This document shows positions 17,891 to 27,233 of a stretch of 64,000 nucleotides of DNA, one piece after another. The DNA is taken from NCBI GenBank assembly GCA_025352325.1, contig JANXTR010000045.1, positions 124,001 to 188,000 of the forward strand. Direction: 5' to 3'. Position 1 is the first letter of the stretch. Each line of letters opens with the position of its first letter. The DNA is from Microbacteriaceae bacterium (GTDB lineage: Bacteria; Actinomycetota; Actinomycetes; Actinomycetales; Microbacteriaceae). The notes beneath the pieces are model-generated. The model did not search any database and was not told where the DNA came from. It saw nothing but the letters and a program-made list of their open reading frames with translations. Position numbers and translations under genes: made by a program.

Positions 17891-19290
17891 GCATCCGCGG
17901 GGCGGGTCGCGGGCGTGGCAGGTCGTCGAAACCGACGACCGCCGCGCGCTCCGACGCGCCCTCGCACGCCGGTGCCCTCAGCAACACCCGCACGCGGATC
18001 GTCGGCGAGCGCGAGGGGGTGCTCGCGGATGCCGTCATCAACGTCGTCCGCGCCGGCACTGCTCTCGGTGCGGCCGCGGGTCGACTCGGGGCAAGGATCG
18101 CCGGCGTTGTTACCCCGCTCGGCTGGGTGATGCTCGGCGTGATCCCGCTGTCGTTCGTCGCCGGGTATGTATTCGGCTGGCTCGAACTGGTGGTCGTCGC
18201 CTGGGCCGGACTCGTGCTGGCCCTCATCGCGGTGCTCTATCTCGTGGGTCGCACGCCGTTCCATGTGACCCTCGGTCTCGCGCACCGTCGCGTGGTCGTG
18301 GGGGAGGCCGCGCGCGGCGTCGTCACGGTCGACAACCCGAGCTCCCGCCGCGTGCTCGGCGTGAAGGTCGAGATCCCGGTGGGCGTCGGTCTGGCCGAGC
18401 TCGCGATGCCGAGCCTGCGCCGCGGCGCCGAGTTCACGCAGGACTTCGCGATCCCAACCCTGCGGCGGGGCGTCATCAACGTCGGACCAGTGCGCACGGT
18501 GCGCGCAGACCCGATCGGCCTGGTGCGCCGGGAACTGGTGTGGACGGATGCCGTCGAGCTCGTCGTGCACCCGCGCACGATCGGCGTGCCGTCGACCAGC
18601 ACGGGCCTCATCCGCGACCTGGAAGGGACGCCGACCCGCGATCTCACATCGAGCGACGTGGCTTTCCACGCGCTGCGCGAGTACCAGACGGGTGACGAGC
18701 GCCGCTACATCCACTGGAAGTCGACGGCGAAGACCGGCACGTACATGGTGCGCCAGTTCGAGCAGACCCGTCGCAGCCACCTGGTGGTCGCGCTCAGCCT
18801 AGCCACGAGCGACTACGCGAGCGACGAGGAGTTCGAGCTCGCCGTCAGCGCGGCCGGCAGCCTCGGCGTGCGTGCCATCCGCGACGGCCGGACGGTCTCG
18901 GTCGTCGTCAGCTCGGTCACCGCCGACTTCGCGAAGCGCAAGAACTACGCCCTGCGCTCGCTCGCCACTCACCTGCCGTCGCCGCTGCTCGACGACCTCG
19001 CTGTCGTCGAGCAGGTGCCGTCGGCGCTGAGCATCCGCGATGTGGCGCGGGTCTCGGCGGACGAGGTGGTCGGCATCTCGGTGGCATTCCTGATCTGCGG
19101 CTCGGTGCCCACCGCCGCGGAGTTGCGCGCGGCATCCGCGTCGTTCCCCATCGACGTCTCCGTCGTCGCGATCGTCTGCGACCCGGACGCGGCCCCGGGC
19201 TTCCGCCGCGTCGCCGGCCTCAGCGTGCTGACGATCGGCTACCTCAACGACCTGCGCATCGCCCTCGCGCGATCGGCGGCCGTGGCATGA
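17887..19290 (+). CDS. DUF58 domain membrane protein
   Basis: A 467-residue protein starting at a GTG that overlaps the MoxR stop. Two hydrophobic helices lie near residues 75-120, followed by a beta-rich middle (about 120-230). The DUF58 signature is present: YQTGDERRYIHWKSTAKTG then MVRQFE, near residues 263-290. DUF58 proteins work with MoxR ATPases and transglutaminase-like proteins and resemble von Willebrand A folds. Its stop overlaps the start of the next gene (ATGA), so MoxR, DUF58 and the transglutaminase-like gene form one coupled unit. Confidence 0.92.
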   Translation: MSIRGAGRGRGRSSKPTTAARSDAPSHAGALSNTRTRIVGEREGVLADAVINVVRAGTALGAAAGRLGARIAGVVTPLGWVMLGVIPLSFVAGYVFGWLELVVVAWAGLVLALIAVLYLVGRTPFHVTLGLAHRRVVVGEAARGVVTVDNPSSRRVLGVKVEIPVGVGLAELAMPSLRRGAEFTQDFAIPTLRRGVINVGPVRTVRADPIGLVRRELVWTDAVELVVHPRTIGVPSTSTGLIRDLEGTPTRDLTSSDVAFHALREYQTGDERRYIHWKSTAKTGTYMVRQFEQTRRSHLVVALSLATSDYASDEEFELAVSAAGSLGVRAIRDGRTVSVVVSSVTADFAKRKNYALRSLATHLPSPLLDDLAVVEQVPSALSIRDVARVSADEVVGISVAFLICGSVPTAAELRAASASFPIDVSVVAIVCDPDAAPGFRRVAGLSVLTIGYLNDLRIALARSAAVA

Positions 19291-21740
19291 GCTCAATCGA
19301 CGACCGCACGTCGCCCACGCCCTTCGGATCGGCGGGGGCCGCGAAGCAGAGCGCCGCCGCGAAGAAGGCTGCCGCGACGGCGGCGGCGAAGCGCAGGCCC
19401 GCGCGACGGAGACGGCAGCGCCCCTCCGTCGGCGTTCTGATCGTCACGGTTCTGCTGTTCTGGGTGTCGGTGGGCGTCGCCGCGGCCTCGCTCTGGCCGA
19501 TCTACCAGACCGGTCACTACGTCATCCTCGTGGTCGTGGCCGTGCTGCTCGGCACCGTGATCGCGGTGCTCGGCGCCTGGTTCCGCTGGCCGTCCTGGGC
19601 GGTGATCGCGGCCGGAGCATCGGCGTTCCTGGCGTTCGGTGTGCCGCTCGCGGTGCCCGATCAAGCTATCTCGGGCGTGCTCCCGAGCGCGGCAGGTCTG
19701 GTCGAACTGCTCTCGGGCGTCGCGCTCGGTTGGAAGCAGCTGCTCACCATCACCCTGCCCGTCGGCGCGTACCAGGCCCTGCTCGTCCCGGCACTGCTGC
19801 TCGTGCTCGGCACCACCATCACCGGCCTGAGCTTGGCCCTGCGCGCCAAGTGGGGCGAGCTGGGTGTCATTGCGCCGATCGTCCTCTTCGTGGTGGGGAT
19901 CGTCTTCGGCCCCGACCGCAGCAGCAACCCGGGCTGGCTCGCGCTCGCGCTGCTGGTCGTCACACTGCTGACCCTGATCTGGCGTCGCTGGCGTCGACGT
20001 CGGGAGGCCATCCGCACGCTGGCGCGCTCGACCCCGGATGCCGATGGCAAGCCCTTGGCGACGACGGCCGACGGCGGGTTGGTCGGCCGTGGGATCCTCG
20101 CCGGGGTCGTCATCCTGGCGATCGCCGGCGGCGCCGCGCTGGTCACCACGGCCACACTGCCGCCCACCGGCGACCGCCGAGTGCTGCGGACTGCGGTCGT
20201 GCAGCCCTTCGATCCGAGGGACTACGCGAGCCCCCTCTCCGGGTTCCGCCGCTACCTCCGCGACGACAAGACCGGCCAGGTGCAGTTCCAGATCACGGGA
20301 CTACCTGCCGGGGCCCGCATCCGCGTCGCCACGCTCGACAGCTACGACGGTGTCGTCTACGAGGTGGGCAGTTCCGCCGTGGACAGCGCATCGGGCATCT
20401 TCGTGCGCATCCCGGTGACCGTCGACCAGTCCCACGTGCGGGGCGCGCAGCTCGCGCTGACCGTGCGGCTCGAGGGATACCGGGGCGTGTGGTTGCCCAC
20501 CGTCGGCGACTTCGAATCCGTGTCGTTCGCGGGTGCGGACGCGCCGCGCCTGGACGACGCCTTTTACTACAACAACGCTAGCGGCACGGCCGCGGTGCTC
20601 GGGGGAGTGGCGACAGGCGACAGTTACTCGATCGACGCCGTCCTGCCGACCGAGCCGGACGCGACGCAGCTCGCACTGGTCTCGCCGGGGTCGGCGACGG
20701 TTCCTCGGATCGGGGTGATCCCGGATGCCCTGGCGCAGCACCTCGACGGCTACGTCGTCGGCAAGACCTCGCCCGGTGCCCGGCTGGTGGCGATGCTCGA
20801 CGGGCTCAAGCAGGAGGGCTACATCAGCCACGGCATCGACCCAGCACAGCCGGCCAGCCGCTCCGGACACGCGGCCGACCGCATCTCGCAGCTCTTCACC
20901 GATCCGCGCATGATCGGCGATGCCGAGCAGTACTCCGTCGCCGCGGCCCTCATGGCCCGCCAGCTTGGCTTCCCGGCGAGGGTCGTGTTCGGATTCGCCC
21001 CGCAGGGCTCGGCCGCCACACTCGATGTCACCGGCGCCGACGTCTCCGCGTGGATCGAGGTCGATACCGCCGAGTACGGCTGGGTCACCGTCGACCCCAA
21101 TCCGCCCGCGCGACCGATCCCGGACGAGCAGCCCCAGGATCCGACCAAGGTGGCGCGCCCCGAGTCGATCGTGCCGCCACCCGCGGACAAGACGCAGACG
21201 AACGAGAACCAGACGACGCCGGACACCACTCAGAACGAGCCCGACGCGCTCGATCCCGTGCTGGTCATCATCTTCCAGGTGCTCAAGATCTCGGGGATCG
21301 TGCTGCTCGTCCTGCTAATCCTCGCCGCGCCGTTCCTGCTGATCATCGCGGCGAAACTCCGGCGGCGTCGCATCCGGAACCACGCGCCGTCGGCGTTGCA
21401 GCGGATCCGTGGGGGATGGGACGAGTTCGAGGATGCCGTGGTCGACCACGGCCTGCAGCCACCGCCCGCGGCTACCCGCTCCGAGGTCGCCGCCGTGGTC
21501 GGCACGCTGCCGTCGCGCGTGCTCGCGGCCGTCGCCGACCGTGCGGTCTTCGCTCCGGACGCCGTGGATCCGGCGGATGCCGACCGGGTCTGGGACGCGG
21601 TCGCCGACCTGCGCGCATCGCTTGACGCACCGCTGACCCGTCGTCGGCGGCTCCGGGCCTTGATCTCGCTGCGTTCGCTCGGTGGTTATAGTAGGCGGGG
21701 CCTCTTCCGGCGCCCCGGTCGCAGAGAGGGTCGCTCATGA
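19287..21740 (+). CDS. Transglutaminase-like (TgpA-type) membrane protein, catalytic residues missing
   Basis: An 817-residue protein with a basic start, about seven membrane helices in the first 280 residues, an extracellular domain, and a last helix near 655-680 before a cytoplasmic tail. The transglutaminase core is recognisable (ALMARQLGFPARVVFGFAP and GWVTVDPNPP), but the usual Cys of the CEQFA-type motif is Ala546 (DAEQYSVA) and the His of the HAWVEV-type motif is Ser587 (SAWIEV); Asp603 remains. It is probably a pseudoenzyme used as a binding or scaffold domain. It overlaps DUF58 (ATGA) and the next gene (ATGA). Confidence 0.87.
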   Translation: MSSIDDRTSPTPFGSAGAAKQSAAAKKAAATAAAKRRPARRRRQRPSVGVLIVTVLLFWVSVGVAAASLWPIYQTGHYVILVVVAVLLGTVIAVLGAWFRWPSWAVIAAGASAFLAFGVPLAVPDQAISGVLPSAAGLVELLSGVALGWKQLLTITLPVGAYQALLVPALLLVLGTTITGLSLALRAKWGELGVIAPIVLFVVGIVFGPDRSSNPGWLALALLVVTLLTLIWRRWRRRREAIRTLARSTPDADGKPLATTADGGLVGRGILAGVVILAIAGGAALVTTATLPPTGDRRVLRTAVVQPFDPRDYASPLSGFRRYLRDDKTGQVQFQITGLPAGARIRVATLDSYDGVVYEVGSSAVDSASGIFVRIPVTVDQSHVRGAQLALTVRLEGYRGVWLPTVGDFESVSFAGADAPRLDDAFYYNNASGTAAVLGGVATGDSYSIDAVLPTEPDATQLALVSPGSATVPRIGVIPDALAQHLDGYVVGKTSPGARLVAMLDGLKQEGYISHGIDPAQPASRSGHAADRISQLFTDPRMIGDAEQYSVAAALMARQLGFPARVVFGFAPQGSAATLDVTGADVSAWIEVDTAEYGWVTVDPNPPARPIPDEQPQDPTKVARPESIVPPPADKTQTNENQTTPDTTQNEPDALDPVLVIIFQVLKISGIVLLVLLILAAPFLLIIAAKLRRRRIRNHAPSALQRIRGGWDEFEDAVVDHGLQPPPAATRSEVAAVVGTLPSRVLAAVADRAVFAPDAVDPADADRVWDAVADLRASLDAPLTRRRRLRALISLRSLGGYSRRGLFRRPGRREGRS

Positions 21741-22771
21741 ACTGTCGATACTGCGGCACAGAGCTGCCAGACGAGGCGCTGTTCTGCCCCGAGTGCGGGC
21801 GCGCCGTCAATGTGAATGTGAATGTGGACGCGAACGTGGACGTCGCTCCGCAACGGATTCCGGTTGCGGCATCCGCCGGACTCTCGATCGCCGATCTGGC
21901 TTTCAGCTCGCCGGACGCCGAGTCGGGGGCGCGCTGCCCCCAGTGCGGCGAGCCGATCAGCGACGACGATTTCTTCTGCGGCGAGTGTGGCTTCGTGCTG
22001 CGGACCGTCTCCCCGTCGTCGGGTGCGGACGTCTCGGAGGGTGACGACGACCACGTCGACGGTCAGCACCACCACGAGTCGGCGAACCTGCCGACATCGA
22101 TCATCGTGCTCCCCGGTCTGATCTCCTTGCGCAGCACCTCCGAGGCCGAGCCGGTCGCGTTCGGTGCGCTAGACGCCCTCGTCGAGGACCTGCAGGAGGA
22201 GTCGGTGGACGAGTTCGTGCACGAGACCCCCGCCCAGGCTGCGGCGGCCGCCGCGGCCGCCGCGGTCGCACCGGTCGATCCCGATCTCGAGTTCGACGAG
22301 CCGTTGCCCTTCGCGCTCCCGATGACCACGAAGGTCACCCCCTCGCCGCGTTCCCGGCCGATTCCTGATCCGTTCCCGTGGGGTACCGATCGGCCGCTCC
22401 GGGAAGACATCGAGGCGACGCGCATCATCGCCGACACGGCATCCGGGGTCCGCTACGTGCTGCAGTTCAGCACCGGCGAGAGCGTGACGGTGCTCGGGTC
22501 CGGGTTGGTGGGACGCAACCCGTCCATGCAGCCAGGGGAATACGTCGATCAGCTGGTTCCGATCTTCGACGCGGGCAAGTCGGTGTCGAAGACGCATATG
22601 GAGTACGGGCAGGAGGGCGGCCGCTTCTGGATCAGCGACCGCTACTCCACGAATGGCTCGACCATCCGCCAGCCGGACACCGAGCCGCGTCGGGCGGACC
22701 CGGGCCGCCGCTACTTCATCGCTCGTGGCACGCGGGTGGACCTCGGGGAGCAGTTCTTCGTCGTGAGCTGA
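21737..22771 (+). CDS. Double zinc-ribbon FHA protein
   Basis: A 344-residue protein with two four-cysteine zinc ribbons: CRYCG...CPECG at residues 3-21 and CPQCG...CGECG near 66-86. An acidic, Ala-rich, probably disordered linker follows, then a C-terminal FHA domain (about 230-344) with GLVGRNPS, SVSKTHMEY and STNGSTI. The FHA part should bind phosphothreonine, making it a second reader of the kinase at 9484. Its start overlaps the transglutaminase-like stop. The ribbons may bind protein or nucleic acid; nothing decides which. Confidence 0.88.
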   Translation: MNCRYCGTELPDEALFCPECGRAVNVNVNVDANVDVAPQRIPVAASAGLSIADLAFSSPDAESGARCPQCGEPISDDDFFCGECGFVLRTVSPSSGADVSEGDDDHVDGQHHHESANLPTSIIVLPGLISLRSTSEAEPVAFGALDALVEDLQEESVDEFVHETPAQAAAAAAAAAVAPVDPDLEFDEPLPFALPMTTKVTPSPRSRPIPDPFPWGTDRPLREDIEATRIIADTASGVRYVLQFSTGESVTVLGSGLVGRNPSMQPGEYVDQLVPIFDAGKSVSKTHMEYGQEGGRFWISDRYSTNGSTIRQPDTEPRRADPGRRYFIARGTRVDLGEQFFVVS

Positions 22772-22870
22772 GCGGACTCCGCGCCTCCTTCCCCGGGGAT
22801 GCGTCGCGGAGTTCTGCGCCGATGCGCTCGCATGCCCCCTGGGGTGTCGGTTGCGCGGTGAACTCGGAGA

Positions 22871-25800
22871 GTGCTTCCGACTCCTCTCCTCGAGCGCGTC
22901 CCGCTCCCGTCCGCTCCTGCGGCTCCCGCCCGCATCCCCTTCCCGGTGGCGGCGTCCCTCGCCCCCGTGATCGTCTCGGCGGGCATCTGGGCACTCACCG
23001 GCTCGCCGTACTCGCTGCTGTTCGCGGTCCTCGGCCCTGTGGTCGCGCTTGGGAGCGTGCTCGACGGGCGGCGGCAGCGCCGCAGCACGGCGCGGCGCGA
23101 GTGTGAGCGGGTGCGGGTGGCACTGGAACGAGTGGGGGTGCAGGTGGACACGGCCCGCGCCCGGGAACGCGCGCGGCTCGAACGGGTGGCGCCCGACGTC
23201 GCCGACGCGGTCGATCCGCGTCGGGTGATCGAGAACTGGTCGCGGGAGTTTTCGCCCGCGTCAGCGTCTGGGTCTGTGTCCGCGTCCGGGTCTGCCGGCG
23301 GACCCCGGGCCGAGAGTGTCGCGCTCCCGGTCCGGGTCGGCCGGGCCGAGCTGTCCGGGGTGGTCGAGCTCAGCGGGGAGTTCGACGAGCTGGCACCGCA
23401 GCCGCTGCGTGACGCGGTCGCGGAACTCCGGCTCCGGGCGGATCGGCTGGAGGCCTCGCCGTGGCTGGTTGACGCCCGCGACGGCGTCGGCGTGGTTGGC
23501 CCCCCCTCCGCCGCGCGCGCGGTGGCGCGATCGCTCGCGGTACAGCTGCTCGCTCGGTGCTCGCCGGCGAACTGGGAGCTGGTCGCTCCGGACGGCGAGG
23601 CGTGGGTGCTGGCGCTCCCGCATCGGGTCACACGAACGGGCGCGGCCGTGCCTGTGCCTGTGCCGGTGCCGGTGCCCGAGGCGGCACCCGCGTCGGAGGG
23701 AGCGTACCGGCTGCGGTCCGGTGGGCCGGAGGTGGTCATTGCGTGGGCACGGGAATCGGCCGGACTGCCGCCCGGCCTCGGCAACGTGATCCGCCTGGCC
23801 GCGGTACGCGCGGGCGGCGACGCGGGCGGGCACGGCGGCGATCCCCGCGATCCAGTGCACGCCGCGCTGGGGGAGGAGCGCGCGCGGGACGCCGCCAAGA
23901 CTCTCGCCGAGTTGGCGCGCCTGCACGGAATCGTCGACCCGGCGGCGGCGTTGCCCGAGCGCGTGACGCTCGCCGAGTTGCTCCGCGATGAGCCCGGACC
24001 GGCATCCACTCCGGGCTTGCGTGCTCCGATCGGCAGGGGCGTCGACGGCGTGATCGAGCTCGATCTGGTGAGCGAGGGTCCCCATGCGGTGGTGGCGGGC
24101 ACCACGGGTACCGGCAAGAGCGAGTTGCTGGTGAGCTGGGTGCTGGCGATGGCGGCGCGCCATCCGCCGTCGGATGTCACCTTCCTGCTCGTCGACTTCA
24201 AGGGCGGCGCGGCGTTCGCACCCCTCGCTGGGGTGCCCCACGTGGTCGGGATCGTCAGCGACCTGGATGCCCGGCGCAGTCGTCGCGCGATCGAGAGCCT
24301 GCGCGCCGAACTCCGCAGGCGCGAACTGCTGCTCGCCGAGCGCGGAGTCCGCGCGATCGAAGAGTTGCCGGGTGAGCTGGCACGGCTGGTGATCGTCGTC
24401 GACGAGTTCGCCGCGGTTGTGTCCGGTCAGCCCGAGCTTCACGAGGTGTTCGCCGACCTGGCGGCCCGTGGTCGCTCCCTGGGGCTGCACCTGGTGCTCT
24501 GCACGCAGCGGCCCGCCGGGGTGATCCGGGACGGCGTGCTCGCGAACGTCGCGCTGCGCATCTCGCTGCGGGTCACGGATCGGGGCGACAGCGTCGCGAT
24601 GCTCGGAAGTGACGCGGCATTCGCCCTCGGCCCGACCCCGCGCGGACGGGCGGTGATCGCCGACGGCTCCGGTGTCGTGCGGGAGGTGCAGCTCGCCTTA
24701 GCCGTCGCTGGCGACGCGACGCGCGTGCGAGGTATCGAAGCGCCGACCGGGCGGGCCGACTCCCCGACGATGTGGTGCGATCCGCTTCCCGAGCTTCTGG
24801 AACTCGAGGCCCTCCGTCGGGATTCGGACTGGCGCCTCCGCCCCGGCATCCCCTTTGGACGCCTCGATCTGCCGGCCGAGCAGCGGCAGCCGCTCGCCGT
24901 CCACGACCCCGAGACCGATGGCCACGTGCTGGTGCTGGGTGCGGCGCGCACCGGGCGCACCTCCGCTCTCGCCAGCTTCGCCGTCGATCCGCGCTGCCGG
25001 GTGCTGCCTCGGGATCCCGCCGAGGCGTGGACCGTGCTTGAGGGGCTGATGCGCGGGGCCCGCGCTGGCGGCGACACGGGCCGCGCAGGCGACACGCCCG
25101 GGCGCCCTCCCGCGCATGTCGCAGCGTTCCCCGCCGCCCGGTCCCTCGCGAACGAGCGGCTGGTGCTCCTCATGGACGACCTGGACGTGCTGATTGACAG
25201 CATCGATCCGGATGCGCGGCACGAGTTCGTCGACCGGCTCGCGCGTCTCGCTCGCGAGTCCCGCGACATCACCCTGATTGCGTCGGCGCAGCGGATCACC
25301 GGGCCGCTCCAGCGGCTCGCCGGACTCTTCGAGGCGCGTCTACTGCTGCGGCAGCCCAGCCGCGACGAGCACGTGCTCGCCGGTGGCGACGGGGCGCTCT
25401 TCGATCCGCGTCTCCCGCCCGGCGCAGGCACCTGGCGCGGCGGCGGCTCGGCGCAGACGCTCGGTCAGGCGGTCACCGTTCAGGTGGCGATCGGAAAGCT
25501 GCCGCTGCCTGCGGCGGAGCTGCCCGGGCTGCCGCGCGTCCGACTCGAGCCGGGCGCGGTCATCGCCATCGTGGCCGGACGACCGCGCGAGCTGCTATGC
25601 ACGCTGCAGGCGGGAGCGGGCGGCATCCGGGGTGCGCGGGTGATCCGGCTCGGGGAGGAGCCTGCGCCCGACGACGGCGAGTTGCGCGTGGCCGGGCGAG
25701 AGCCGATCGTGCTGCTCGGCGATCCAGAGGCCTGGCAGGCCGAGTGGGCCCTGCTCTGCACCGTGCGCCGCGAGTTCCCGCTGATCGTCACCGGCTGCAC

Positions 25801-25921
25801 AACTGCCGAGCTGCGCGCGGTCGCGCGCGTGCGCGAGATGCCGCCACCGCTGGGCGACCGGCTGGGCGAGTGCTGGCTGGTCGACGGCGGCACCGTGCGC
25901 CGCGCGATCCTGCAGCTGTGA
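22871..25921 (+). CDS. EccC-like FtsK/SpoIIIE ATPase
   Basis: A 1016-residue membrane ATPase with a GTG start and two hydrophobic helices within residues 22-55, as in EccC of type VII secretion systems. The first ATPase domain is complete: Walker A GTTGTGKS (410-417), Walker B LVIVVDEFAAVV and TQRPAGVI. The second is degenerate: GAARTGRTS (690-698) has Arg in place of the P-loop lysine, with a later LLMDDLDVL. This active-then-degenerate order is typical of EccC motors. No WXG100, EccB, EccD or MycP gene lies in the window. It ends the co-directional block and is convergent with ald. Confidence 0.87.
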   Translation: MLPTPLLERVPLPSAPAAPARIPFPVAASLAPVIVSAGIWALTGSPYSLLFAVLGPVVALGSVLDGRRQRRSTARRECERVRVALERVGVQVDTARARERARLERVAPDVADAVDPRRVIENWSREFSPASASGSVSASGSAGGPRAESVALPVRVGRAELSGVVELSGEFDELAPQPLRDAVAELRLRADRLEASPWLVDARDGVGVVGPPSAARAVARSLAVQLLARCSPANWELVAPDGEAWVLALPHRVTRTGAAVPVPVPVPVPEAAPASEGAYRLRSGGPEVVIAWARESAGLPPGLGNVIRLAAVRAGGDAGGHGGDPRDPVHAALGEERARDAAKTLAELARLHGIVDPAAALPERVTLAELLRDEPGPASTPGLRAPIGRGVDGVIELDLVSEGPHAVVAGTTGTGKSELLVSWVLAMAARHPPSDVTFLLVDFKGGAAFAPLAGVPHVVGIVSDLDARRSRRAIESLRAELRRRELLLAERGVRAIEELPGELARLVIVVDEFAAVVSGQPELHEVFADLAARGRSLGLHLVLCTQRPAGVIRDGVLANVALRISLRVTDRGDSVAMLGSDAAFALGPTPRGRAVIADGSGVVREVQLALAVAGDATRVRGIEAPTGRADSPTMWCDPLPELLELEALRRDSDWRLRPGIPFGRLDLPAEQRQPLAVHDPETDGHVLVLGAARTGRTSALASFAVDPRCRVLPRDPAEAWTVLEGLMRGARAGGDTGRAGDTPGRPPAHVAAFPAARSLANERLVLLMDDLDVLIDSIDPDARHEFVDRLARLARESRDITLIASAQRITGPLQRLAGLFEARLLLRQPSRDEHVLAGGDGALFDPRLPPGAGTWRGGGSAQTLGQAVTVQVAIGKLPLPAAELPGLPRVRLEPGAVIAIVAGRPRELLCTLQAGAGGIRGARVIRLGEEPAPDDGELRVAGREPIVLLGDPEAWQAEWALLCTVRREFPLIVTGCTTAELRAVARVREMPPPLGDRLGECWLVDGGTVRRAILQL

Positions 25922-25928
25922 GGTGCGG

Positions 25929-27044
25929 CTATGCCAGGGCGGCGGACAGCTCGCCAGCCACGAGCCCTTGAGCACTCGCGACGGCCGCGTTGACGACCAC
26001 GCCGCCGTGCACGTTCAGGCCGAGCGCGAGGGCCGGGTCGGCGAGCAGCGCGTCCTTCCAGCCGCGGTTCGCGATCGAGCGCACGTAGGGCAGCGTCGCG
26101 TTGGTGAGCGCGTACGTCGAGGTGTGGGCCACCGCTCCCGGCATGTTCGCGACGCAGTAGAACAGCGAGTTGTGCACGGTGTATGTCGGGTCGGCGTGGG
26201 TGGTCGGGTGGCTGTCCTCGAAGCAACCGCCCTGGTCGATGGCGATGTCGACGAGCACGCTGCCCGGCTTCATCCGGGCCACGAGTGCGTTGGTGACAAG
26301 CTTGGGAGCCTTTGCGCCGGGCACTAGCACCGAGCCGATCACGAGGTCGGCGTCGAGCACGGCCTTCTCGATCTCAAAACTGTTCGAGGCGATCGTCTGG
26401 ATGCGCCCGGCGTAGTCGGCATCCAGTTCGCGCAGGCGCTGGATGTTGGTGTCGAGCACGGTGACACGCGCGCCGAGGCCGACGCTCACGCTGATCGCGT
26501 TGGTACCCGCGACGCCGCCACCGAGCACGACGACGTGAGCCGGATGCGTGCCGGGAACGCCCGGCACGAGCAGCCCGGGGCCGCCGTTTGGGCGCAGCAT
26601 GGCATTGGCGCCCACAATCGGGGCGAGACGTCCGGCGACTTCGCTCATCGGGGCGAGCAGGGGGAGCGCCCGGGAGGGCAGCTGGACGGTCTCGTAGGCG
26701 ATCGCGGTGATCCCGCTCGACACCAGGCGGGCGGTCAGTTCGGCTTCGGCCGCCAGGTGCAGGTAGGTGAAGAGCACGAGGTCATCGCGGAAGTGCGCGT
26801 ACTCGCTCTCGATCGGCTCCTTCACCTTGAGCAGCAGCTCGGCGCCATCCCAGACCTCGTCCGCGGTCGCCGCGATGGTGGCGCCCGCCGCGCGGTAGTC
26901 GTCGTCTGAGACGGACGATCCAAGCCCCGCCCCCGCCTGCACCGTCACGTGGTGGCCGTTTGCCGACAGGTCGTGAACACCCGACGGGGTGATGGCCACA
27001 CGGAACTCGTTGTTCTTGATCTCGCTCGGGATTCCCACCTTCAT
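25929..27044 (-). CDS. ald: Alanine dehydrogenase
   Basis: A 371-residue NAD-dependent alanine dehydrogenase (L-alanine to pyruvate and ammonia, reversible). The N-terminal MKVGIPSEIKNNEFRVA, catalytic-region LLKVKEPIESEY, nucleotide-binding VLGGGVAGTNA and NMPGAVAHTSTYALTNATLP are all diagnostic. The ATG at 27044 begins the conserved N-terminus; nine upstream in-frame residues look non-coding. It is divergent from potD. With pyruvate-linked transaminases nearby, it can recycle alanine and release ammonia. Confidence 0.95.
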   Translation of the reverse strand: MKVGIPSEIKNNEFRVAITPSGVHDLSANGHHVTVQAGAGLGSSVSDDDYRAAGATIAATADEVWDGAELLLKVKEPIESEYAHFRDDLVLFTYLHLAAEAELTARLVSSGITAIAYETVQLPSRALPLLAPMSEVAGRLAPIVGANAMLRPNGGPGLLVPGVPGTHPAHVVVLGGGVAGTNAISVSVGLGARVTVLDTNIQRLRELDADYAGRIQTIASNSFEIEKAVLDADLVIGSVLVPGAKAPKLVTNALVARMKPGSVLVDIAIDQGGCFEDSHPTTHADPTYTVHNSLFYCVANMPGAVAHTSTYALTNATLPYVRSIANRGWKDALLADPALALGLNVHGGVVVNAAVASAQGLVAGELSAALA

Positions 27045-27082
27045 GCGGCCAGCGTATCGGCGCCAGACCATGGATTCCGCAC

Positions 27083-27130
27083 CGATTTCGCGCGTTCTCC
27101 GCTGATTTCGTGAAATCTATGTTTCGAAAT
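27083..27130. promoter_or_regulatory. Possible operator array between ald and potD
   Basis: Three related TTTCG-type sites lie in the 189-base divergent promoter region: GATTTCG at 27083, the palindrome GATTTCGTGAAATC at 27104-27117, and TTTCGAAA at 27122-27129. They recur at about two helical turns, as for Lrp/AsnC-family proteins that control alanine dehydrogenase in actinobacteria. The match is by eye only. Confidence 0.35.
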
Positions 27131-27233
27131 GGGCCTTTTGCCCGTCTCGGCGTTCCCCCTCGCGGAGGCGTGTGCCAGGATCGACCCACAGCCCCTATCG
27201 CCGTCAAAGCACTTCCCGCACTGAAGGAGTCCC

